Source: Bacteroidales bacterium (lineage in GTDB: Bacteria; Bacteroidota; Bacteroidia; Bacteroidales; WCHB1-69). Taken from it: 48,573 nucleotides of DNA. Below, one piece after another: positions 18,439-24,472 of the stretch (position 1 is its first letter; every line of letters begins with the position of its first letter). The notes beneath the pieces are model-generated. The model was not told the DNA's origin. It saw only the letters and a list, made by a program, of their open reading frames with translations, and ran no database searches. The stretch covers positions 1-48,573 of the forward strand of contig JAGCSI010000113.1 of NCBI GenBank assembly GCA_017964255.1, read 5' to 3'. The translations under genes were made by a program, and so were the position numbers.

Positions 18439-18557
18439 TTTAGACGTTAAGACGTTAAGGCGTGGAGGCGGTTTTAATTATCAATTCTTAATTCTTGATT
18501 TTCATCCTGTAATCCTGTAATCCATTAATCTCTTCTCACCCTCTCACCTTCTCACCT
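18439..18557. repeat. 8-bp tandem unit tracts (three families)
   Basis: 18439-18470 holds four units of the type TTAAGACG/TGGAGGCG, after a T-run. 18505-18529 holds TCCTGTAA units and 18534-18557 three TCTCACCT-like units. All have an 8-bp period. The last tract supplies the stop codon of the acyltransferase gene on the minus strand (TAG at 18558-18556). The 32610-32740 intergenic region holds the same TTAAGRCG family after a similar T-run. Confidence 0.85.
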
Positions 18558-19434
18558 ACTGTGCAGGCATCTTCGAGAAATCATGCTTCCACCGGCGATG
18601 ACTCCACAGCCAATAGGCAGGCTGTTTGCGTATGCTTTGCTCCAGCAACTGCACATAGCGGTCGGTGATAAAGCCATGTTCCGTTTCGTTGGGTTTTTCT
18701 GTAATTAATTCAAATTCGAGATGATAATGTCCTATACGGTCTTTCACCACTTCGTAATAGACAACGGGCAAATCGTATTTTTTGGCGAAATGCTCCGCCC
18801 CGAAAATGATGCCCGAGCGCTGGTTCAGGAAATCGGTGACATAGCAGCTCTTGGGGTTGCTGGGCGACTGGTCGCTGAGCATCATGTAGCAGCAGGGTTG
18901 GTGCGCTGACTCATAGCGCTCGAAAACCTGGCGTACCGTGTCGGCGAAGACCACCTCTGTGCCGTAGCGGGTACGCGCTCTGTTGATGAGTTTCTCGAAG
19001 TTCTTGTTGCTGTTGGCCTTGCCCACTCCGATACCATGGTGTTTGAATTGGCTGTCCAAACTTAGCACCATCCATTCCCAGTTGTTGTAGTGGCTCGACA
19101 TGATGATGACACTGCGCCCCTCATCAAAAAAGCGGTTGACAATCTCAGCATTCTTGCTCCAATAGCGTTTCTTTACGCCACGGCGGCTGAGGGTCAGCAT
19201 TTTCAGCATTTCGGCGGCCAGCTGGGCCAGATGCCAATAGTATTGCTTTCTGATTTTAGCCAGCTCTTTTGGACTTTTTTCAGGAAAAGAATTACGCAGA
19301 TTCTGGTCGATGACTTTTCTTCTGTATCTCACCACATAATTCAGAAAGAAATACAAAATGCCACCGATACCGTACAAGATGAACAGCGGTAGCAACGAGA
19401 GCGGATAGAGGACAAACCAGAATAAGAAATGCAT
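18556..19434 (-). CDS. LpxL/HtrB-like lysophospholipid (lipid A) acyltransferase
   Basis: 292 residues. An N-terminal hydrophobic anchor (about 1-33) is followed by the acyltransferase core with the HX4(D/E) motif in SSHYNNWEW. Later motifs are LSDQSP and the C-terminal YWLWSHRRWK typical of the LpxL/HtrB family. These enzymes transfer a fatty acyl chain to lipid A precursors at the inner membrane. It lies 48 bp downstream of rseP on the same strand, so envelope genes cluster here. The acyl donor and lipid position cannot be read from sequence. Confidence 0.88.
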   Translation of the reverse strand: MHFLFWFVLYPLSLLPLFILYGIGGILYFFLNYVVRYRRKVIDQNLRNSFPEKSPKELAKIRKQYYWHLAQLAAEMLKMLTLSRRGVKKRYWSKNAEIVNRFFDEGRSVIIMSSHYNNWEWMVLSLDSQFKHHGIGVGKANSNKNFEKLINRARTRYGTEVVFADTVRQVFERYESAHQPCCYMMLSDQSPSNPKSCYVTDFLNQRSGIIFGAEHFAKKYDLPVVYYEVVKDRIGHYHLEFELITEKPNETEHGFITDRYVQLLEQSIRKQPAYWLWSHRRWKHDFSKMPAQ

Positions 19435-19482
19435 AGTCGGAGTTTTGCTGTGTTGTTGTAGTCTAACGCGGAATTATGGGCG

Positions 19483-20871
19483 TCACTTGAAGAACGCCCG
19501 TATGATGTCCATGCCGTTGGCGTATATCAGCAGTATGATCAGCAGGGTGAAACCAATGGTGTTGGCTACGCCGATGAACTTGTCGCTGGGTTTGCGGCCA
19601 GTGATCATCTCCACAATGATGAACAGCAGGTAGCCACCGTCCAACGCCGGAATGGGGATGATGTTCATAAAGGCCAGAATGATACCTAAGAAGGCGGTCA
19701 TGTTCCAGAAACGTTCCCAATCCCAAACTTTCGGGAAGATGCTGCCAATGGTGCCGAAACCTCCCAATTGCTGGGCGCCTTCTTTCGTGAACACCAGCTT
19801 GAATTGTTTTACGTATGTGGCCAGGGTTCCGAAACCTTTCTTGATACCTACGGGAATGGACTCAAAGAAACCGTATTTCACTACTTTGGTGGTCAGGAAT
19901 GAGGCCGGGCTGACAGGATAAACGCCAATCACGCCTTCGTCAGTGACATGAACGGTGGTTTGGTATAGCGAGTCGCCACGGTAAAAACTCAATTCCACAT
20001 CTTCGTCTTTTCTTTGGGCAAAGGTGGACTGGTAATCAAAGAAGGAGAAATACTCCTCGCCGTTGATGGCCACCAGGGAGTCGCCATGTTGCATGCCGGC
20101 AGCCGCGGCAGGGTGGTCTTCCATCACCATATCCACCACAAAGGGGAAGTTGAACTGGCAGAAGCCGGCATTGTCGCCAGCAGCCAGTACTTGCTGTCCA
20201 AAGTCTTTGGGAATCTTGATGCTGACGGTCTCGCCATCTCTATCCACCAGCACTTCTTTGACATCGTCAATCAGCAGGGCGGTGGCAAAATCGCCCATGG
20301 TTTCGGGCACTTGGCCATCCACAGAGATAATCTTGTCACCATTCTGGAAACCGATGTTCTTGGCACTTTCGGTAAACTGCAAACCATATTGGGCTTCGGT
20401 CACCGGCACATATTCCTCACCGTAATGGTACATCACGCCAACATAGATGATGATGGCGGTGAGGAAGTTCATCAGCACGCCGCCGATGATGATGAAAAAA
20501 CGCTGCCAGGCGGGTTTTGCGCGGAATTCCCAGGGTTGGGGTTCTGCCGACAGTTCCTCGGCTTTGGTCGTTTCATCCACCATGCCGTTGATGGAGCAAT
20601 AACCACCCAACGGCAGCCAGCCAATACCCCATTCTGTGCTTTCAGGGTAGTTTTTCCATTCTTCCGGTGCCTCCGAAGAGAAAAAGCTGAATTGGTATTG
20701 ATCACCGCATTTCTTCATCCTCACAATGGAAAAACCGGGATTGAAAAAGAGATAGAATTTATCTACTCTCGTATGGAAAAGCCGGGCAAAAAGGTAATGC
20801 CCCAATTCATGTACAAATACCAGTAAACTTAAACTCGCTACAAGTCCTAAAATCTGCGTTCCAATTCCCAT
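19483..20871 (-). CDS. rseP: RseP-like site-2 zinc metalloprotease
   Basis: 462 residues. An intramembrane M50 protease with HELGH at 21-25 in the first transmembrane helix and the second metal-site motif IIPIPALDGGYLL near residue 400. Two PDZ domains lie between (about 180-230, with GDKIISVDGQ, and about 245-330, with GDSLVAINGE). RseP cleaves membrane-bound anti-sigma factors and remnant signal peptides. The HGTG-like second half ends with hydrophobic helices (about 375-450). It lies downstream of dxr on the same strand, an arrangement common in bacteria. No anti-sigma gene is nearby. Confidence 0.93.
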   Translation of the reverse strand: MGIGTQILGLVASLSLLVFVHELGHYLFARLFHTRVDKFYLFFNPGFSIVRMKKCGDQYQFSFFSSEAPEEWKNYPESTEWGIGWLPLGGYCSINGMVDETTKAEELSAEPQPWEFRAKPAWQRFFIIIGGVLMNFLTAIIIYVGVMYHYGEEYVPVTEAQYGLQFTESAKNIGFQNGDKIISVDGQVPETMGDFATALLIDDVKEVLVDRDGETVSIKIPKDFGQQVLAAGDNAGFCQFNFPFVVDMVMEDHPAAAAGMQHGDSLVAINGEEYFSFFDYQSTFAQRKDEDVELSFYRGDSLYQTTVHVTDEGVIGVYPVSPASFLTTKVVKYGFFESIPVGIKKGFGTLATYVKQFKLVFTKEGAQQLGGFGTIGSIFPKVWDWERFWNMTAFLGIILAFMNIIPIPALDGGYLLFIIVEMITGRKPSDKFIGVANTIGFTLLIILLIYANGMDIIRAFFK

Positions 20872-20884
20872 AATCTTTCTTTAT

Positions 20885-21066
20885 AATTCAAAATTCAAAG
20901 TTCAAAATTCATGTATTAATTCCCCTTCTATTAGAAGGGGTGCCCGAAGGGCGGGGTAGTATAATTCTTAACTTTTAACTCTTAGTTCTTAATTTCATTT
21001 GCACATTTGCTAATTAACTAATTTGCTAATTCACCTGTCCCCTGACACCTGTCCCCTGTAACCTGT
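20885..21066. repeat. Mosaic of 7/8-bp tandem tracts and a 43-bp two-hairpin element
   Basis: 20885-20912: four AATTCAA-like 7-bp units. 20918-20960: the 43-bp two-hairpin element (41/43 identical to 1989-2031). 20967-20994: four CTTAACT-like 7-bp units. 21006-21031: 8-bp TTTGCTAA/TTAACTAA units. 21032-21066: five 7-bp CACCTGT/CCCCTGA units. The last two tracts encode the C-terminal residues and the stop codon of dxr on the minus strand. Confidence 0.88.
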
Positions 21067-22192
21067 TTCTCACTTCCTTATCAATCTCCAAATACTCCTC
21101 AATGCTAGTAGGGTGCGAATAGGGCACTTCCTCCAACTGCTGTTCGATAATGCGCGGAATATCCATGAAACCGATCTTGTCCTGCAAAAACTGTGCCACT
21201 GCCACTTCATTGGCGGCATTCATCACGCAAGGCCGGTCGCCGCCTGCACGAGAGGCCTTATAGGCGATGTCCAGGCATCGGAAGGTTTGGGTATCCGGCT
21301 TCTCGAAAGTCAGTGAGGGGTAGTCTGCAAAGTTCAGTCGGGGCATTTTGTTGCTTTCCCGCTGGGGGTAGGTGAGGGCGTACTGGATGGGCAGCTTCAT
21401 GCTGGGCAGTCCCAACTGCGCTTTCACAGAGCCGTCGGCAAATTGCACCATCGAGTGGATGATGGACTGCGGGTGCACCACTACGTCAATCTGGTCGAGG
21501 GTGACGTCAAACAGCCACTTGGCCTCAATCACTTCCAAACCCTTGTTCATCAGGGTGGCACTGTCGATGGTGATTTTGTTGCCCATGCTCCAGTTGGGGT
21601 GTTTGAGAGCCTGCTCCTTGGTGGCCTGTGCCAAAAAGGCTGTGTCTTTGCCTCTGAACGGGCCGCCGGAAGCGGTTATGATAATCTTTTCAACAGGATT
21701 GTTCCATTCGCCGGCCAGGCACTGGAAAATAGCCGAATGCTCAGAATCGACGGGCAACAGGGGCACGCGGTGCTCCACAGCGGCCTGGGTCATCAGTTCG
21801 CCTGCCACCACCAGGGTCTCTTTGTTGGCCAAGGCGATAGGCTTGCCGCAGCAGATGGCGCGGTAAACAGGTTTCAGTCCGGCCACCCCCACAATGCACG
21901 ACAGCACAATGTCGATACTGCTCATCTCCACAATGTCGCACAGCGACGATTCTCCCGCAAACACTTTGATGTCGTCGTCCCACAGGGCATCTTTCACCTG
22001 TTGGTACAAATCTTCCTTGATAATGACCACCGCATTGGGTTTGAATTTTTTGGCCTGCTGAATCAGCAACTCGGCGTTGGAATAGCATGCCAGCACCTCC
22101 ACTTCGAACAAATCGGGCAGAGCCTCAATCACTTCCAGGGACTGAACTCCCATGGAACCCGTAGAACCCAGTAAGCAGACTTTCTTTTTCAA
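21026..22192 (-). CDS. dxr: 1-deoxy-D-xylulose 5-phosphate reductoisomerase
   Basis: Second step of the MEP isoprenoid pathway; NADPH-dependent formation of 2-C-methyl-D-erythritol 4-phosphate. 388 residues. Motifs: GSTGSMG (NADPH-binding), ANKETLVVAG, LLPVDSEHSAIFQ (metal ligands), ASGGPFRG, NWSMGNKITIDSATLMNKG, and HPQSIIHSMVQFADGS. The final residues (LQGTGVRGQVN) are encoded by the CCTGT 7-bp tandem tract and the TTAGC octamer tract, so the natural end of the protein is probably just before them. A TATCTTTG -7 box lies 22 bp upstream of the ATG, behind a perfect hairpin. Confidence 0.95.
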   Translation of the reverse strand: MKKKVCLLGSTGSMGVQSLEVIEALPDLFEVEVLACYSNAELLIQQAKKFKPNAVVIIKEDLYQQVKDALWDDDIKVFAGESSLCDIVEMSSIDIVLSCIVGVAGLKPVYRAICCGKPIALANKETLVVAGELMTQAAVEHRVPLLPVDSEHSAIFQCLAGEWNNPVEKIIITASGGPFRGKDTAFLAQATKEQALKHPNWSMGNKITIDSATLMNKGLEVIEAKWLFDVTLDQIDVVVHPQSIIHSMVQFADGSVKAQLGLPSMKLPIQYALTYPQRESNKMPRLNFADYPSLTFEKPDTQTFRCLDIAYKASRAGGDRPCVMNAANEVAVAQFLQDKIGFMDIPRIIEQQLEEVPYSHPTSIEEYLEIDKEVRNRLQGTGVRGQVN

Positions 22193-22214
22193 TGGTCACT
22201 ATTTTTAGAATTTG

Positions 22215-22222
22215 CAAAGATA
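22215..22222 (-). promoter_or_regulatory. -7 box of the dxr promoter
   Basis: TATCTTTG on the minus strand fits the Bacteroidetes TAnnTTTG box, 22 bp upstream of the dxr ATG. No good TTTG -33 box is visible at the usual distance, because that position is taken by a perfect hairpin (22234-22265). Confidence 0.65.
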
Positions 22223-22233
22223 CAAAATTTTAT

Positions 22234-22495
22234 CAACTTTCTTTTGCGGCTACAAAAGAAAGTTGCAAAGAAAAGTAGCTTTTCCGCACGCGAATGTACT
22301 TGCTGAAAAACGGTCGTTTGGAGTCTAAAAAGCCGAAACTCGCTTGCTAACGCAAGCTCAAACAGCCGTCTTTTTAGCTCTCCATACTCCGCGTTTTTCA
22401 ACGCAAGCAATTCGCAAATGCGGGATTAAGGTAAAAATTTCCATCCGGAAATTTTTGATATTAAATTCGGCCTTGCCTCCGCACGCAGCATCATG
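22234..22495 (-). repeat. Promoter-linked composite hairpin element, copy A (upstream of dxr)
   Basis: Read toward dxr, it starts with CATGATGCTGCGTGCGG (within 22466-22495). Then come inverted repeats AAATTTCC-ggat-GGAAATTT and GCTTGC-gtta-GCAAGC, an outer pair CTAAAAAG/CTTTTTAG, and a perfect 13-bp hairpin, CAACTTTCTTTTG/CAAAAGAAAGTTG (22234-22246 / 22253-22265, 6-nt loop). The last hairpin ends 11 bp before the -7 box. The first motif and the overall order recur at 27391-27575. Short ORFs here have no credible protein. Confidence 0.7.
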
Positions 22496-22519
22496 GCGAA
22501 TGCATGGCAGTAATCCCAG

Positions 22520-22746
22520 CGAGCTAAGCCTCAAAGAGGCTTCACGCACGCAGTGCAATTAACCCCTGACAAGGCCGTAGGCCGCAGTCTGGGGAAGACG
22601 TGATAGCACCCTCTCTCCTCGCAGCACACGAGGTACTTGCCCAGAGGATGACACCATCCTGCCGCGAAAGGGTGTCATTTCCAGATGAAAAACTTCCAAA
22701 ATTTCAGAACTACCTCTCCCTGTGGGTGCGACATCCCCCAAATTTA
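22520..22746. other. Structured non-coding region with a possible minus-strand promoter
   Basis: A run of nested inverted repeats: AAGCCTC/GAGGCTT (22526-22542), GCAC/GTGC, CCCCTGAC/GTCTGGGG (22563-22570 / 22587-22594, one mismatch) enclosing GGCC-gta-GGCC, CCTCG/CGAGG (22617-22633) and ATGACACC/GGTGTCAT (22648-22678). A minus-strand TAAATTTG box (22739-22746) with TTTG 16 bp further up could start transcription leftward. Its ORFs are short and of implausible composition. It is either a repeat element or a structured RNA of roughly 200 nt. Confidence 0.45.
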
Positions 22747-22852
22747 CATCATGCCATTTTTGCAAATTTTTGACCAATCAGTGCACCTTTCTGGTTGAAA
22801 TGTGTAATTTATCAAATTGTTGAATTTTAGTGAATTAACAATATAAATACTC

Positions 22853-22883
22853 TTGATTTTAAGAAATGAATGACTTAATTTTG
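22853..22883 (+). promoter_or_regulatory. Promoter of the decayed nuclease gene
   Basis: CTTG at 22853-22856 and TAATTTTG at 22876-22883 with a 19-bp spacer, 20 bp before ATG 22904. The gene it serves is broken, but the promoter appears intact. Confidence 0.5.
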
Positions 22884-22903
22884 TGGGCAAAAAAACATTA
22901 CTT

Positions 22904-23117
22904 ATGGAAATCAAAAATAACAAAGTGGGCATATTCGGGCCAATTTATGACCAATTTCAAAATAGTGCAGTTTGGAAACTTATCTGTAAAGAAATCGGAT
23001 GACAAGAAATTGATATTGGAAAGTGAAACATTTAGGATAGTTATTCAAACGCGGTGGGACAATCATGTAAAAATATTTTTACTCACAGCTTTTGATTTAA
23101 GAAAAAAGCCTGAATAA
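22904..23117 (+). pseudogene. Decayed barnase/colicin-E5-like (PBECR/DUF3519-type) endoribonuclease
   Basis: Two pieces in different frames. The first, from ATG 22904, reads MEIKNNKVGIFGPIYDQFQN; the frame then stops at 23000-23002. The second, in another frame from about 22968, reads GNLSVKKSDDKKLILESETF, then RIVIQTRWDN and FLLTAFDLRKK to TAA at 23115-23117. From memory, the GPIYDQF start and the LES...V...WDN...LLTAF end match the beginning and end of putative barnase/colicin E5 family endoribonucleases. The central 60-80 residues (GEIDLVWG...GYGLAKLVKYHPEVL region) are missing. An internal deletion with frameshift fits. The protein would be inactive. Confidence 0.55.
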
Positions 23118-23192
23118 ATCAGGCTAATTCTTGAAATTACCAGGACTGCACTCATTGGTAATTTTACGATAAAGACACTCCCTTTATCAACG
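23102..23192 (-). ncRNA. Candidate small RNA with three hairpins and an intrinsic terminator
   Basis: On the minus strand a promoter (TTTG at 23225-23222, 18-bp spacer, TATTTTTG at 23203-23196) is followed by three perfect hairpins. These are GATAAAG/CTTTATC (23168-23188), AAATTACCA/TGGTAATTT (23134-23164, 13-nt loop) and AGCCTGA/TCAGGCT (23107-23125), the last followed by TTTTTT. This fits a free-standing transcript of about 90 nt. It has no ORF worth noting. It is convergent to the decayed nuclease gene, and its terminator stem overlaps that gene's last codons. I do not recognise it as a known RNA family. Confidence 0.5.
23107..23125 (-). terminator. Intrinsic terminator of the candidate small RNA
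   Basis: AGCCTGA stem, 5-nt loop, TCAGGCT, then T6 on the minus strand. On the plus strand no T-run follows, so it is best read as a minus-strand terminator. Confidence 0.65.
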
Positions 23193-23195
23193 CTG

Positions 23196-23225
23196 CAAAA
23201 ATACAATATATAGCCTCATTTCAAA
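23196..23225 (-). promoter_or_regulatory. Promoter of the candidate small RNA
   Basis: -33 TTTG (23225-23222) and -7 TATTTTTG (23203-23196) with an 18-bp spacer. No protein-coding start follows on this strand for over 900 bp. Confidence 0.5.
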
Positions 23226-23299
23226 AATTTTTTTTCGTCCAAATGCTCAGGGAAGTTCGTTAGGCTTGCAGGACTTGGTAGAAAAATTGAAGAGACACA

Positions 23300-23425
23300 A
23301 AATCCCCCTTCTCTTAGATTCGACGAACGAGCGAGTGCAGATTCAAGCTTGCTTGAGCTTTGCCGAGCGAGGAGAAGAAAGGAGGCGTAGCCTCCAACGG
23401 GTGGGCGGAGGTGTCACGGAGGCCT
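23300..23425. repeat. Diverged member of the CCCCTTC repeat family
   Basis: Starts AATCCCCCTTCTCTTAGATT and continues CGACGAACGAGCGAGTGCAG, which resembles 1944-1985. It also holds a GGAGGC-gta-GCCTCC hairpin (about 23381-23395) and a CAAGCTTGCTTG inverted repeat. It fills most of the gap between the candidate small RNA and the DUF2442 stop; nothing else is visible there. Confidence 0.65.
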
Positions 23426-23441
23426 ATACTTTGTGATTAGC

Positions 23442-23681
23442 TTAAACGTGTAAAACGTCTTTCACAGAGTATATGCGACTGTCATGTTCGAAAGTGAAAT
23501 ACTGGTCGTCCAATATCATCCACTCTTCACGTTGTTTACCAGTTAGACGCTTGATGTCGGGGAACATACCAACAGGCACCATCACTACGCGGCCATCGGT
23601 GAGATAAACTACCATCATCCCGCGCTTCTGTCCGAAGTCAAGCTTTTTGATTCCCAGATTGGTGTCTTTATATTTGCACAT
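23442..23681 (-). CDS. DUF2442 domain protein
   Basis: 79 residues. The core VVYLTDGRVVMVPVGMFPDI, followed by LTGKQREEW and a final acidic/aromatic segment ending IYSVKDVL, matches the DUF2442 fold pattern. In that family DGR and a PxxxFP segment are conserved and the C-terminus ends in a D-x-S-x-x-x-L strand. The gene starts 6 bp after the DUF4160 gene, so the two are one unit. DUF4160/DUF2442 pairs resemble small toxin-antitoxin-like modules, but no biochemical role is established by sequence. The call rests on pattern recognition only. Confidence 0.7.
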   Translation of the reverse strand: MCKYKDTNLGIKKLDFGQKRGMMVVYLTDGRVVMVPVGMFPDIKRLTGKQREEWMILDDQYFTFEHDSRIYSVKDVLHV

Positions 23682-23687
23682 GGTTAT

Positions 23688-23990
23688 TTATTTTATGCGT
23701 TTGACTTGTACTTTCTTACCATCGAACACCTGATCTATTAGGGTGTTCAGTTTGTCCCAGTGTTTGTCGATTGCCGTGATGATCAATTGTTCTTCTGATG
23801 CTGTGAGTTCTGACCAGGCTACCTCAATCTTTTTTTCGCCATTCTCCTCTATCCATATTTTCGCCACAGTGTTACCACGGTGAGATTTTTTGCTTCCGCA
23901 TCGCACCACATGTACATGTCTTCTGTTCTCTTCTTTGTCAGCTGGGAACACGGAAAGTATGAACCGTAGTATCAATGCTAATTTGCCCAT
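23688..23990 (-). CDS. DUF4160 domain protein
   Basis: 100 residues. The segment NRRHVHVV, then AKIWIEENG, IEVAWSELT, and a helical end with HWDKLNTLIDQVF, matches DUF4160. That family has a conserved H-x-H-V near the N-terminus and a K/A-x-x-W-x-E strand followed by a helix. An N-terminal hydrophobic stretch (LALILRFILSVF) is part of the domain and probably not a signal. A TACTTTTG -7 box lies upstream (24013-24020). First gene of the DUF4160-DUF2442 unit. Function unknown; a toxin-antitoxin-like or stress-related role is only an inference. Confidence 0.7.
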   Translation of the reverse strand: MGKLALILRFILSVFPADKEENRRHVHVVRCGSKKSHRGNTVAKIWIEENGEKKIEVAWSELTASEEQLIITAIDKHWDKLNTLIDQVFDGKKVQVKRIK

Positions 23991-24472
23991 TTCTCAAGCT
24001 AGTTTTGCTTTGCAAAAGTACAATAAATTCTCATAGTATATTCCGAAAAAATCCAAAAAAGTGTTGAGATGTATGGTTGGAATGCTTAAGTGACAATTTC
24101 TGTTCAATAATTTGCAAATTTTGCTCGTTTTTTGTGGTACTCTGCCTAAAAGGATACCCAACAGAGTCACACACCTATCCTACATCGAACCTTCATCGAG
24201 TCATTCTGTGAAAAATTTTTGAGGTAGCCGTGAGATTGTTTTGGCTGCCTGGTGTATATTTCAAATTATTTTGTATTTTTGTATCGCCAATTTGGTGGAC
24301 ATTAATCCCACCCGTTGACGAAAATTTATTAGACATATTGAGCTTGACGCTCTTGTTCTCTTTAGGAAAAGTCTGGAAAACTAAACCTAACAGATGTGTG
24401 TGTTTAATCCAATGTTTTTATATACATTTGCACAAACAAAAAAAGCAATATTGTTGAACGACATTTGGTGAT
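23991..24472. other. 482-bp intergenic region, no gene seen
   Basis: Contains the minus-strand DUF4160 promoter box CAAAAGTA (24013-24020, read as TACTTTTG). A lone plus-strand TATTTTTG box (24274-24281) has no good -33 box; a GGTGG/CCACC hairpin follows at about 24293-24311. An imperfect GGTAGCC/GGCTGCC pair lies at 24224-24250. The likely -7 box of the rhamnosidase gene is TACATTTG (24423-24430). The 75-codon ORF at 24230 has no domain and poor composition, so it is not called. Confidence 0.5.

Noticed and set aside
22559..22777. Short minus-strand ORFs in 22.19-22.75 kb
   Set aside because: The DNA is dominated by nested inverted repeats and shared repeat motifs; the translations change completely between frames and show no coding signal.
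24230..24457. 75-codon plus-strand ORF before the rhamnosidase gene
   Set aside because: Hydrophobic, cysteine-rich translation without domain or ribosome-binding context; it runs over the rhamnosidase promoter region.
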